51,888 bases of DNA from Oceanospirillum beijerinckii DSM 7166. GTDB taxonomy: Bacteria > Pseudomonadota > Gammaproteobacteria > Pseudomonadales > Halomonadaceae. Position numbers and translations under genes: made by a program. How positions within the stretch are numbered: the stretch's first letter is position 1; each line of letters opens with the position of its first letter. This document shows, in pieces, positions 36,622 to 44,658 of this stretch. The stretch lies in contig NZ_AULT01000047.1 in NCBI RefSeq assembly GCF_000422425.1, positions 1 to 51,888 of the forward strand, read 5' to 3'. The notes under the pieces are model-generated. The model did no database searches and was not told the DNA's origin. It saw only the letters and a list, made by a program, of their open reading frames with translations.

Positions 36622-36682
36622 GTTATTTACAAAAGCGTTATTTACAAAGACACTGTTTACAAAGGTGCTGTTTACAACATTA
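36622..36682. repeat. Four short direct repeats (core TTTACAA) upstream of the binding-protein gene
   Basis: Copies begin at 36622, 36637, 36655 and 36670 (gttatttacaaaagc, gttatttacaaagacact, gtttacaaaggtgct, gtttacaacatta), with 15-, 18- and 15-bp spacing. The first two share a longer form, the last two a shorter one. They sit between the GNAT gene and the start of the 35857-36588 gene, so a regulatory array is possible; slipped-strand duplication alone could also produce it. Confidence 0.6.
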
Positions 36683-36742
36683 GCGTAATAAGTGAAGAAT
36701 AACCTCCATTTGGACGATGACAAAAAGATTTCACTGATATTA

Positions 36743-37246
36743 TCAGCAGTGAGCTAACGTCTTTTCGTACAGTAACCACTGCGCACTTAGCCCTCCCCCC
36801 TGATCCTGATAAAAGCATTCTGCGGCTTTATTGCCTTGCAAGACCAACCAGGATAGGCGCTCAACCCCTTGAGCCCGGCAATGGGTCTGCAGCGCTGTAA
36901 ATAGCTGCCGACCAATGCCAAGCCCTCTCATCCCATCCGCCACCAGGAACTCTTTTAGCGTTGCGGCAGGCTTGAGATCATAGGTAAAAGGGGTGTAGAC
37001 CAACACGGCATAACCAACAATGGCCCCCTGTTTTGTACTGACTCCCGCCCTGCTCAATCTGGCAACGATGCAATCAAACTGAATATTTTCACCAAAACCT
37101 CGTTCCAGCAGTTCCTGTTCGGTGACGTTAAACTGGTTGTCATACCCTTCAAACCGAGCCAGCTGCTGCATTAACGCCAAAACTTCCGGGATATCGTTCT
37201 GTTGCCATAAACCGACCGTGATTTCTGACTGATCAATTGATTTCAA
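36743..37246 (-). CDS. GNAT N-acetyltransferase, TTG start
   Basis: The open frame reaches 37333, but the first 29 codons have no ribosome site and no family match. A TTG at 37246 has a perfect AGGAGG six nt upstream and begins LKSIDQSEITVGLWQQNDIP exactly where the GNAT fold should start, giving 167 aa. The acetyl-CoA loop is in VADGMRGLGIGRQLFTAL (R/Q-x-x-G-x-G/A), then LSWLVLQGNKAAECFYQDQG, the family's C-terminal motif. Length and motifs resemble polyamine/diamine-type acetyltransferases. The substrate cannot be fixed. Confidence 0.85.
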   Translation of the reverse strand: MKSIDQSEITVGLWQQNDIPEVLALMQQLARFEGYDNQFNVTEQELLERGFGENIQFDCIVARLSRAGVSTKQGAIVGYAVLVYTPFTYDLKPAATLKEFLVADGMRGLGIGRQLFTALQTHCRAQGVERLSWLVLQGNKAAECFYQDQGGGLSAQWLLYEKTLAHC

Positions 37247-37252
37247 AGCTAT

Positions 37253-37258
37253 CCTCCT
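37253..37258 (-). promoter_or_regulatory. Shine-Dalgarno site deciding the GNAT start
   Basis: CCTCCT on the plus strand, i.e. AGGAGG on the coding strand, six nt before the TTG at 37246. No comparable site precedes the ATG at 37333. Confidence 0.8.
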
Positions 37259-37381
37259 GATTATTTTGATGGTGCTTTTATACCCTCTTGTACAGCAATC
37301 CAGCTCTACAAGAGGGAATAAAGAGGGTTGCACAGTAGAAAGTACTGGAGAGAGACAAAACCTCTACCGCACCTAATTTTC

Positions 37382-37834
37382 TCAGGCCTTGATCCCTTCA
37401 AAACGAAACTTCTCATCAGCCCAGCCAGTCATACCGCCAATCATGATTTTTACCGGGAAACCCAACTGAGCAATTTTTAACGCGGCTTTATCCGCGCCAT
37501 TACAGTGAGGGCCGGCACAGTAAACGACAAAGCAGCGTCTTTCCGGCAAGGCGGACAAGGTTTCATGACTGATTTTATCCTTCGGCATATTGATTGCGCC
37601 GGGTACATGGCTACGCTCAAATGACATGGCACCCCGCACATCCAACAGATGAAAATCCATCTGCTTCTTAGCCATTGCCTGATGAACATCGGCACAATCG
37701 GTTTCATATGCCAGTTTGGCCGCAAAGTGTGCGCTAGCCTGCTCTGAGCTGGCTGCCGGAACCTCTGCTACCGCTGATGGCTCTTTTACCGCGGATGGCT
37801 CAACTACTGCAGAAACGTTGACTTGCTGTTCCAT
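37382..37834 (-). CDS. Rhodanese-like sulfurtransferase domain protein
   Basis: A 150-aa cytoplasmic single-domain rhodanese. The active-site loop is VVYCAGPHCNGADKAA, with the persulfide-carrying Cys the first of the two (YC-AGPHC). DFHLLDVRGAMSFERSHVPG and AINMPKDKI are the usual preceding elements and GGMTGWADE the C-terminal one. The first ~35 residues are a low-complexity Val/Glu/Pro/Ser/Ala extension with imperfect repeats (EPSAVKEPSAVAEVPAA). AGGAGA lies 6 nt before the ATG. It is divergent from the GlxA-type regulator at 38101, a likely controller. An 18-bp tandem repeat lies in its leader. Confidence 0.88.
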   Translation of the reverse strand: MEQQVNVSAVVEPSAVKEPSAVAEVPAASSEQASAHFAAKLAYETDCADVHQAMAKKQMDFHLLDVRGAMSFERSHVPGAINMPKDKISHETLSALPERRCFVVYCAGPHCNGADKAALKIAQLGFPVKIMIGGMTGWADEKFRFEGIKA

Positions 37835-37856
37835 AACTCTTCTCCTGATGATCTTT

Positions 37857-37904
37857 AAGTGAGATCTAAAAAATAAGTGAGATTTAAAAAGTAGTGATTT
37901 AAGC
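37857..37904. repeat. 18-bp tandem repeats in the rhodanese leader
   Basis: aagtgagatctaaaaaat (37857-37874) is followed directly by aagtgagatttaaaaagt (37875-37892), 16 of 18 positions identical, and by a partial third copy (agtgattta). They lie 23-70 bp upstream of the rhodanese start codon, in the divergent promoter region shared with the GlxA-type regulator. They could be operator repeats. Confidence 0.65.
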
Positions 37905-38100
37905 CAAGTGGCTTGCTTTCGTTCAAGACCTATTAAATCCCAGCACTAAAAGTCATAAAATGGCAAAAGAGACATTAAACATTGCTTTTCGGACAAGGTG
38001 CTTGTTGGCTCTGTTAAAGCGGAAAATCAGCCGCCACAATGGCCTGAAAGTAACGCCCTATGCCTGAATACAGCTATAGGCACATAATAAGGAACCCACC

Positions 38101-39051
38101 ATGAACACACATAAAGTCGCGATTTGTGCTTATAAGGGCTTATCTATGCTGGAGTTTGGCGCAGCGGTGGAGATCTTCGCTTCTTATGGCAAACACTTTC
38201 AGCCCTGGTATCAGGCTCAAATTGTCTCTGTCGATGAGGATTATCTGCCGATTGCGGAAGGCACAGGGCTATCGGCCAACACGGACCTTTCCGTGCTAAG
38301 CCAGGTGGATACCGTTGTGATTCCCGGCTGGACCAGTCTGCAACGGGAAGCGGATAACGAACTGATTCACGCCCTTCAGCAGGCTCATAGCAATGGTGCT
38401 CGTTTGGTTTCGTTCTGCTCCGGGGCTTTTATCCTGGCGCAAACAGGCTTATTGAATGGCAGAAGTGCAACGACTCACTGGCGTTATGCCGAAGCGTTTA
38501 ATCAACGTTTTCCCTTAGTCGCACTGGATGTCAATCGCTTATACGTGCATGAAGATAACCTGCACACCTCCGCCGGGAGTGCAGCCTGTATCGATCTGTC
38601 ACTGGATCTGATCCGACAGGATTTTGGTATAGAAACCGCCAATACCGTTGCCAAAAGACTGGTAGTATCAGGCCATAGAGCCGGAGGGCAACAACAATTT
38701 ATTCAACTCCCCGTGCCCAAACCCCGCTCTGAACTAGGGCAGGTACTGGACTGGGCGTTAGAAAACCTCGATAAGAAGATCACTACCGACGAGCTGGCCG
38801 AGCGGGCCTGCCTAACCCGGCGCACCTTTGACCGTCGTTTTCGTCAGAACTACGGTATGAGCGTCAAACAGTGGCTGCTTAATGCCCGTGTTGAGCACGC
38901 AAAATACCTGTTGGAAACCACAGCAACACCGATAGAAACCATCGCCTCACTCAGTGGTTTTTCAACGTCACTCTCATTAAGAAACCACTTTGATCATTTT
39001 GTCGGTATCAGCCCGGGGAAATACCGTAAAAGCCTTGGTACCTGCGCTTAA
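38101..39051 (+). CDS. GlxA-family transcriptional regulator (DJ-1/PfpI domain + AraC HTH)
   Basis: A 316-aa regulator. The N-terminal DJ-1/PfpI domain (~1-190) has the nucleophile-elbow segment LVSFCSGAFILAQTGLLNGR with Cys, as in GlxA/ArgR-type regulators that sense amines such as glycine betaine or arginine. The C-terminal AraC domain has ITTDELAERACLTRRTFDRR and ETIASLSGFSTSLSLRNHFD. The ligand is unknown. It is divergent from the rhodanese gene across a 266-bp region with tandem repeats and a small palindrome (AAGCCAAGTGGCTT, 37901-37914), which could be its binding site. Confidence 0.9.
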   Translation: MNTHKVAICAYKGLSMLEFGAAVEIFASYGKHFQPWYQAQIVSVDEDYLPIAEGTGLSANTDLSVLSQVDTVVIPGWTSLQREADNELIHALQQAHSNGARLVSFCSGAFILAQTGLLNGRSATTHWRYAEAFNQRFPLVALDVNRLYVHEDNLHTSAGSAACIDLSLDLIRQDFGIETANTVAKRLVVSGHRAGGQQQFIQLPVPKPRSELGQVLDWALENLDKKITTDELAERACLTRRTFDRRFRQNYGMSVKQWLLNARVEHAKYLLETTATPIETIASLSGFSTSLSLRNHFDHFVGISPGKYRKSLGTCA

Positions 39052-39218
39052 ACAGTGGTTGAACAGCATCCTATTGAAGCGCCAGACCTCTTTATATTTG
39101 AAATACAGCTATGACGCTTTCCCTGTGTCGATCATAGATCAGTCTGTTTGTCGTTTTTTTTCAATTTTTCCGGTAGCCAGGCCTTTAGCATGGATACCAC
39201 ATTGAAAGGAGAAGAAAA

Positions 39219-39683
39219 ATGACCATTCAAATCGATTATTTCAACCTGGCTACTGACGCGATGGGCATCCTGATGAATCAGGAGAAATATCTGAAAGAGC
39301 GCTTTATCGCCTCTGATAAACTGGGCCTGGGGCTGCTTGAGCTGATTAAGCTCAGAGTCTCCCAGATCAACCGGTGCGCCTACTGTATCGATATGCACAG
39401 TAAAGATGCCACCGCCCTGGGCGAGACTCCCCAGCGCATCTATGCGTTGTCGGCCTGGAAAGATGCGCCGTTTTTCAGTGGTCGTGAACGTTTAGCACTT
39501 GCCTGGGCGGAAGCCTTGATGTTAAATCAGGAGATAGACGATCCACAACTGGAAGAGATGCAAGCCGTATGGAGTGATGCCGAAATCGTCAATCTGACAC
39601 TGGCCATCAACGCCATTAACAGCTGGAACCGTGTGGCCAGAACCTTTAAACCCGAGGTGGGCAGCTATCAAACGCAATACTGA
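39219..39683 (+). CDS. AhpD-like carboxymuconolactone decarboxylase-family protein
   Basis: A 154-aa all-helical protein with the AhpD/CMD signature LRVSQINRCAYCIDMHSKDA: the CxxC pair and following His are the redox-active alkylhydroperoxidase-type site. LAWAEALML and IVNLTLAINAINSWNRVA complete the fold. It probably reduces peroxides with a thiol partner or has a related role; there is no ahpC nearby. AAAGGAG lies upstream of the ATG. The next gene, an AraC regulator, overlaps its 3' end by 53 bp in another frame, suggesting a two-gene unit. Confidence 0.9.
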   Translation: MTIQIDYFNLATDAMGILMNQEKYLKERFIASDKLGLGLLELIKLRVSQINRCAYCIDMHSKDATALGETPQRIYALSAWKDAPFFSGRERLALAWAEALMLNQEIDDPQLEEMQAVWSDAEIVNLTLAINAINSWNRVARTFKPEVGSYQTQY

Positions 39684-40518
39684 AACGCTCATTCAGCGCA
39701 AAACTCAGCGTAGCCGAATCAACGGGGTGGATCTCACCCTGTTGTTTCCTGCGGCTTTGACAGCGCAAACGGTGCAGGCAATCTGGTTCGCTTCCACCGA
39801 TAGCCAGGCCCCTGAGCCCGCAGAGCGCTGGCTCAGGGGGAAAGCTTTTAGCGCTCTTGTTTTCACTCTAAAAGGTCAATTTGCGCTTAATGGCGTTTTA
39901 CAGTCCACAGAGCCATTATTGATGCCCGACTATACGGAAGCGGCCTCAATTACACTGCTTCCTGACAGTCAATTGGTGGGGATCTGCCTGCAGCCCGGTG
40001 TTGCCACTGCCCTGTTTGGCCAGCGACCAGAAGCCGCTATTCCACTCAAGGAACTGGAATCACCGCTTGATTGGGCACAACTTGAAAATACGCTGCTGCT
40101 GCAACCTAATCTATGGCGACAAGCTCTGGCTGTCTACCGTTGGTTAAAACAGCACAAACTGGATCAGGAATATCTACCCGAACCCTTTGCTACCCTACTG
40201 CAAAATATTGCCAACTCGTCCGGCGATGAGAAGTTGGGCCAGTTGGATAGTTTTTTCAATCCCAGAACGATCGAGCGCCAGTTTAAGCAATATATCGGTA
40301 TTTCACCTAAGCGCTACCAACAACTGGCACGGGTTAATCGCGTAATGGATCAACTGCGCCATGAGCCTAACGCTATGCCATTAACCGATATTGCTCACCA
40401 TATGGGCTACTCCGATCAGGCCCATCTCAGTCGCGAGTTTAAGGCTTTTAATCGCATCACGCCGAAGCAATACCGTACGATTATTCTCAATCGAGATTCT
40501 TCTTCAACCTCAGCTTAA
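39631..40518 (+). CDS. AraC-family transcriptional regulator
   Basis: A 295-aa regulator with an N-terminal DUF6597-like sensor (residues ~30-170; AFSALVFTLKGQFALNGVL) and a C-terminal AraC domain whose second HTH is clear (LTDIAHHMGYSDQAHLSREF, then KAFNRITPKQYR), while the first (SFFNPRTIERQFKQYIGISP) is shortened. GTG 39631 is taken as start; it lies inside the AhpD gene, and family homology only becomes clear near GTG 39727, so the start is uncertain. Coupled translation with the AhpD gene is plausible, and the pair may form a regulated oxidative-stress unit. Confidence 0.8.
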   Translation: MWPEPLNPRWAAIKRNTETLIQRKTQRSRINGVDLTLLFPAALTAQTVQAIWFASTDSQAPEPAERWLRGKAFSALVFTLKGQFALNGVLQSTEPLLMPDYTEAASITLLPDSQLVGICLQPGVATALFGQRPEAAIPLKELESPLDWAQLENTLLLQPNLWRQALAVYRWLKQHKLDQEYLPEPFATLLQNIANSSGDEKLGQLDSFFNPRTIERQFKQYIGISPKRYQQLARVNRVMDQLRHEPNAMPLTDIAHHMGYSDQAHLSREFKAFNRITPKQYRTIILNRDSSSTSA

Positions 40519-40822
40519 TCTGGGTTTTGATCAGTTACGTCGGTGCCAGCATCCACGGAAAAAAGTTCATTTGATTAATTTAAATTCAGATAATAAACAC
40601 CGATGAAATACCCTCTAATTACCTAAAGTCCGCTTAGACCCTTGATGCTCTTATTGAAGATGTTGCGACCCATTTTGACGGAGCTACCCACGATTTTTTC
40701 TGGTATCCCGCTTGCTTACCAACAGACGCTATTAACGCATCCTTAATAATTTTTCTGAGACTTGAGCCATTATGTCTCTCTTGGATTCAAGTAATAAGAC
40801 AATATGGCCCTTAGGGTACAAG
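40519..40822. other. Intergenic region, possible degenerate coding remnant
   Basis: 304 bp. Around 40640-40735 one plus-strand frame reads LDALIEDVATHFDGATHDFF and continues WYPACLPTDAINAS, which looks protein-like, but it is preceded by a stop and has no start or ribosome site. It may be a scrap of a lost gene. The promoter for the binding protein must also lie here. Confidence 0.3.
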
Positions 40823-41704
40823 ATGAAACAAACACTGAAACGTCCATTGCTTACCACTGTGCTAACCGCTACCGCCATGACAGCCGCAACCCTGGCATTG
40901 ACTGCTCCGGCTCATGCTGCCGAATGCAAGGCCAGCTATGGCGAAGGTCAAACAACTTTTCGTCTGGCCACCGGCAGTCCGGGGGAATTAGGTCTGTTAA
41001 AGGTTCTCGCTGATGAATTTAACCAACAACATGACAGCCGTATGTGCTGGGTTAAGGCTGGCTCAGGCAAGTCGCTCAAACTGCTGAAATCCGGTGCCGT
41101 AGATATGGTTATGGTGCATGCACCAGGCCCGGAAAAAGAAGCCGTTCGGGCTGGCTGGGCAGCACAACGGACACTGATTGGCAGCAATGAGTTTTATCTG
41201 GTTGGCCCCAAGCACGACCCGGCTCAGGTCAGTACAGCAAAAAGCGTCGCTCACGCCTATCAGAAAGTTGCACAGAAAAAAGCTGATTTTTTCTCCCGGG
41301 GGGATAACTCAGGTACACATAAAAAAGAGCAACGCATTTGGCAAAATGCTGAAATCACCCCACAGGGTTCCTGGTATCATGTGACCAAAGAGTTTATGCG
41401 CGCTACCTTACGTCAGGCTAATCAGAAGCCGGGCTACTTTATGACCGATAGCTCTACCTGGGTCGCCGAGCAAGCTAAACTGGATAATCTCAGCATCCTG
41501 TTTAAAGGTGATCCTATGCTGATTAACACTTATCACGCGCTACGCACCTCAGACCTTTCTCAACCTGCAGGGCGTCTGTCTCAGGCGTTTATCGAGTTTG
41601 TGGCCTCTGACAAGGGGCAAAAGATAATTACCGAGTTTGGTCAACAATCCTTTGGTGCCAGCCTGTATAACAACGCCGAATATGCGCAGCAGTATGTCCA
41701 TTAA
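40823..41704 (+). CDS. Periplasmic tungstate/molybdate-type oxyanion-binding protein (TupA-like)
   Basis: I use ATG 40823 (AGGG 8 nt upstream, start of a good signal peptide MKQTLKRPLLTTVLTATAMT, cleaved after AHA-AE); an in-frame ATG 51 nt upstream adds a non-signal extension. The 293-aa product resembles TupA/WtpA-like binding proteins: LATGSPGELGLLKVLADEF, SGAVDMVMVHAPGPEKEAV, EFYLVGPKHDPA, FFSRGDNSGTHKKE and PGYFMTDSSTW. It would bind tungstate or a similar oxyanion in the periplasm. The usual tupBC permease/ATPase genes do not follow. Convergent with the phn genes. Confidence 0.85.
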   Translation: MKQTLKRPLLTTVLTATAMTAATLALTAPAHAAECKASYGEGQTTFRLATGSPGELGLLKVLADEFNQQHDSRMCWVKAGSGKSLKLLKSGAVDMVMVHAPGPEKEAVRAGWAAQRTLIGSNEFYLVGPKHDPAQVSTAKSVAHAYQKVAQKKADFFSRGDNSGTHKKEQRIWQNAEITPQGSWYHVTKEFMRATLRQANQKPGYFMTDSSTWVAEQAKLDNLSILFKGDPMLINTYHALRTSDLSQPAGRLSQAFIEFVASDKGQKIITEFGQQSFGASLYNNAEYAQQYVH

Positions 41705-41727
41705 TAGCTCATCGGTTTAGCCTGATG

Positions 41728-41747
41728 CACACTTACACAGGAGTGTG
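41728..41747 (+). terminator. Weak hairpin after the binding-protein gene
   Basis: CACACT / AGTGTG (41728-41733, 41742-41747), 8-nt loop, 24 bp after the stop; followed only by TTGATTATTT. A possible weak terminator. Confidence 0.35.
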
Positions 41748-41854
41748 TTGATTATTTGGTCAATGACTAAAGAGTGAAATGATCTACTGAAGATTAACTT
41801 TTGTGTGAGTGCTTATTTCGTCATAGAGCCGCATCTATCCAGAAATCAGGCTCC

Positions 41855-41877
41855 GGCCCATTCCCAATGAATGGGCC
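41855..41877 (-). terminator. Hairpin after phnP
   Basis: 8-bp perfect stem GGCCCATT / AATGGGCC (41855-41862, 41870-41877) with a 7-nt loop, 10 bp downstream of the phnP stop on the minus strand. It has no T tract on either side, so it may be an mRNA 3'-end stabiliser rather than an intrinsic terminator. Confidence 0.45.
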
Positions 41878-41886
41878 AACGCACCC

Positions 41887-42645
41887 TTAAAGGATAAAGC
41901 TATCACCATCGCTGGCGACCACAACACTCTCCGGCAATGTCGCAGCATTATCCATCAACCACAGATCCATATGATGGCTCAGGTGAGTCAATACGGTTTT
42001 AGCAGGGTTCAGCTTGCCATGAATCTCCAGTGCCAGATTGAGATCATTATGGTTTCTTGGCGGCGTATCCTGAGGGGGATGGCTGCAGTCGATCACCATC
42101 ATATCCAGCCAAAATTGATTCAAGAACTTCATACTCTCATCAGGTAAGCCGACGGTATCGGTCAGATAAGCAATACGCACGTTCTGGTAGTCCAGCAGAT
42201 AACCAAAGGTAGGCTTGGAATGCTGGAGAGGAACCGGTGTAACGCCTACACCATGTAGGTTATAACGCTCAAACGGTACCAACGGGCGCTGAAAATCCAG
42301 AATACCGGGGTGCTTAAAAAGATCCGCACAACCCTCCTGATCATCCGGGCCATAAACAGGAACCGGTTCCCCTAAGCCCCAACGCAGATGAAACAAGCCC
42401 TGCACATGATCTACATGATAATGAGTCAGCAGGATGCCATCTAATGGCTTTTGATCAAAGCGCTCGGCCAAATCCGTTAACCCGCCATCCAACAACAATG
42501 TCGCTTGATCCGTCTCCAGCAGAGCACTGCAAGGTCTGCGACGGGCACTGACATCAACCCGGGCCCGATAGCACACCTTACACTGACAACCAAAAACCGG
42601 CACCTGGCGTACATCACCGGTGCCCAGCAAGCTCAGTTTGATCAT
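41887..42645 (-). CDS. phnP: Phosphoribosyl cyclic phosphodiesterase PhnP
   Basis: A 252-aa metallo-beta-lactamase-fold enzyme. In the C-P lyase pathway PhnP opens 5-phospho-ribosyl-1,2-cyclic phosphate to ribose 1,5-bisphosphate in the cytoplasm. The metal motif is LLTHYHVDHVQGLFHLRWG (H-x-H-x-D-H), with further ligands in IAYLTDTVGL and LTHLSHH. The N-terminal Cys group FGCQCKVCYRARVD is the structural zinc site specific to PhnP. The start codon overlaps the end of phnN by 4 nt, so it is the last gene of phnMNP. Confidence 0.95.
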   Translation of the reverse strand: MIKLSLLGTGDVRQVPVFGCQCKVCYRARVDVSARRRPCSALLETDQATLLLDGGLTDLAERFDQKPLDGILLTHYHVDHVQGLFHLRWGLGEPVPVYGPDDQEGCADLFKHPGILDFQRPLVPFERYNLHGVGVTPVPLQHSKPTFGYLLDYQNVRIAYLTDTVGLPDESMKFLNQFWLDMMVIDCSHPPQDTPPRNHNDLNLALEIHGKLNPAKTVLTHLSHHMDLWLMDNAATLPESVVVASDGDSFIL

Positions 42646-43283
42646 TTTGTCAGGCTCTTAAACCGGTTCTGTTCAGAGCCATCAATATCTGCTTTAGGCA
42701 TAACCGGCAGCTCCAATTCGATACCGTTCTGCCAACCGTGTTGTTGTATCAGCTGAAGCAGGCTATCAATGCCCTGTTGCAGATCAGCGCTATTATTCAC
42801 CCGACAAACCGAATCAGGCAGGCTATCGACCAACTGCTGGTGACGTTGCAGGCGACGCTCAATCTCTTCTGTGGTTTCGCGACCACGGTTGGTCAAACGA
42901 TCACGCAGCAGCTCCGCATCTACTTCAACCAGTACAGGCACCAGCTCTTCATACTGCTCAATCGCCTGAGACAGATACTCGCGGGAACCGTTGATAATCA
43001 CATTAGCCCCCGCGTCCAGCCAGCCGTTAATCTCTGAGCCGATGCCGTAGTGATAACCGTGGGAATACCAGTTCATAGCAAACATACCCATACGCTCACG
43101 CATGGCAAACTCTTGTTCCGACAGGTGCACATGGTTCTCACCACCGACACCCGGTGCCCGGGTGATATAACGGTGGGCCACACAACACCGCTGCTCCGGT
43201 GTCAGCTGCTGACGGCAACCCGCCAGCAAACTGTCTTTGCCAGAGCCCGATGCACCTATCAGATAAAACAGGGTGCCGCTCAT
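42642..43283 (-). CDS. phnN: Ribose 1,5-bisphosphokinase PhnN
   Basis: A 213-aa P-loop kinase that turns ribose 1,5-bisphosphate into PRPP, the last step of phosphonate degradation. The Walker A is LIGASGSGKDSLLAGC; HRYITRAPGVGGENHVHLSE and LTNRGRETTEEIERRLQRH are guanylate-kinase-like family motifs. About 25 residues longer than E. coli PhnN at the C-terminus (LELPVMPKADIDGSEQNRFK), an extension without recognised function. It starts 1 nt after phnM and overlaps phnP by 4 nt. Confidence 0.93.
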   Translation of the reverse strand: MSGTLFYLIGASGSGKDSLLAGCRQQLTPEQRCCVAHRYITRAPGVGGENHVHLSEQEFAMRERMGMFAMNWYSHGYHYGIGSEINGWLDAGANVIINGSREYLSQAIEQYEELVPVLVEVDAELLRDRLTNRGRETTEEIERRLQRHQQLVDSLPDSVCRVNNSADLQQGIDSLLQLIQQHGWQNGIELELPVMPKADIDGSEQNRFKSLTK

Positions 43284-43284
43284 G

Positions 43285-44433
43285 TTAGAAAACCCTCTTA
43301 CCCTGATTCCAAACCCGTTGAATTAAAGACATCACTTCATGCTGTTTTACTTGCACAAGATCCGCTCGTAGACCTGCTTTCAGCTCACCCCGGTCAAACA
43401 GGTTTGATGCTGTGGCAGGGTTGGCAGTAACCAGTGCCACCGCATCCGCCGGCGAATAATCATTGTCCTGACCCGCGACCATAAAGGCCGCTTGTAGCAG
43501 TGCCGATGGATAGTAATCGGAACTCAGAATATCCAGCACACCGGCCTTAGCCAGATCTTTAGCCGCGATATTGCCCGAGTGCGAACCACCCCGTACAACA
43601 TTCGGCGCGCCCATCAAAACCTTAAGGCCCAGATCATGAGAGGCTTTCGCCGCTTCCATAGTCGTTGTGAATTCTGCCACCTGCATCCCCAACTCAGCGG
43701 ACTCTTTAGCATGTTCAATTGTCGCATCATCATGGCTAGCCGTGGCAATACCTCTTTCGTTACACACGGCACAGATGGTACGACGATAACGGTCCGAGTA
43801 TTTGGCGCTATTAGCTTGCTGCTCAACAATAAAGGCATCAATCTCGGTATCAGAGAAGCCGTATTTGCCCTGGTAATACTCACGGTACTTAGGAATATTC
43901 TCTGGTGGAAACTGGCGCTGACCCGGCGCATGATCCATTAAAGACACCAGTTTGACCAGATCTTCATCGATATAACGCTCAAAGAACGCCATCAGACCGG
44001 GATAGCTCACCTCGCAACGCAGGTGTAGCAGGTGATCCGCACGGTTAATCCCGGCTTTTTCGGAGTCCACTATCGCTTTAATCATAGCATCCAGTTTTTC
44101 CACCCGGATGCTATCACCGGCGACATCACCTAACGCTACGGAATCAAATGAGGTGGTAATACCTGCCGCCACAAGCTGAGCATCATGGGTAGACATCGCC
44201 AGGTGCCCCGGCCAATCCACTTTAGGACGGGGTGAGAAATATTTTTCCTGATTGTCGGTGTGCAGCTCTACCAGACCCGGCAGCAGAAAATCACCACTCA
44301 AATCATCGGCTTGTGCAAGCTGACTTTTACCCTGGCTGATCTCGGCAATCTTGCCATCACGCACCACCAGCGTGCCTTGTACCACTTCATCACGCAGAAT
44401 CAGCTGCGCGTTGGTTAAAATTTGTTCGTTCAT
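43285..44433 (-). CDS. phnM: Alpha-D-ribose 1-methylphosphonate 5-triphosphate diphosphatase PhnM
   Basis: I start at ATG 44433 (MNEQILTNAQLILRDEVVQG), where PhnM proteins begin, rather than at the upstream in-frame ATG 44529 that lies in the REP-containing spacer. The 382-aa amidohydrolase removes diphosphate from ribose 1-phosphonate 5-triphosphate. Metal-site motifs: LVELHTDNQEKYFSPRPKVD near the N-terminus, CEVSYPGLM, IATASHDDATIEHAKES and ILSSDYYPSALL. It is separated from phnL by 225 bp with an inverted REP pair, so expression of phnMNP may differ from that of phnG-L. Confidence 0.95.
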   Translation of the reverse strand: MNEQILTNAQLILRDEVVQGTLVVRDGKIAEISQGKSQLAQADDLSGDFLLPGLVELHTDNQEKYFSPRPKVDWPGHLAMSTHDAQLVAAGITTSFDSVALGDVAGDSIRVEKLDAMIKAIVDSEKAGINRADHLLHLRCEVSYPGLMAFFERYIDEDLVKLVSLMDHAPGQRQFPPENIPKYREYYQGKYGFSDTEIDAFIVEQQANSAKYSDRYRRTICAVCNERGIATASHDDATIEHAKESAELGMQVAEFTTTMEAAKASHDLGLKVLMGAPNVVRGGSHSGNIAAKDLAKAGVLDILSSDYYPSALLQAAFMVAGQDNDYSPADAVALVTANPATASNLFDRGELKAGLRADLVQVKQHEVMSLIQRVWNQGKRVF

Positions 44434-44475
44434 CGCGTTATATTCCGAAATATCAAACGCTGATCGGGGCTTCAT

Positions 44476-44580
44476 GTAGGTCGGAAAAGCCGCAAGGCGC
44501 CTTCCGACTATTGTTGACCGATAAAGCAATGACTATCCGTTGGGGTTAATGTCGGATGGCGCTTCACTTATCCAACCTAC
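44476..44580. repeat. Inverted pair of REP-like palindromic elements (BIME-like)
   Basis: REP 1 (44476-44508) begins GTAGGTCGGAAAAGCCGC and closes with TTCCGAC; REP 2 (44551-44580), on the opposite strand, begins GTAGGTTGGATAAGTG and closes with ATCCGAC. Each has a GTAGG head and an internal GTCGGA/TCCGAC palindrome, the pattern of REP elements mobilised by RAYT transposases; one such transposase is encoded at 527-1507. The pair fills the phnL-phnM spacer and could form a large mRNA stem, damping read-through or protecting the upstream message. Confidence 0.8.
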
Positions 44581-44658
44581 TCAGGTTTCCCGTTCTGCAA
44601 AAAATGCTATAAATCCGTAAGAGCCTTCAATCTCTGGTCTTGTTAAACCGTCTGCGTT

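Noticed and set aside
40640..40735. Protein-like stretch (DALIEDVATHFDGATHDFF) before the TupA-like gene.
   Set aside because: Too short, follows a stop, has no start or ribosome site and no recognised family; kept only as a possible remnant.
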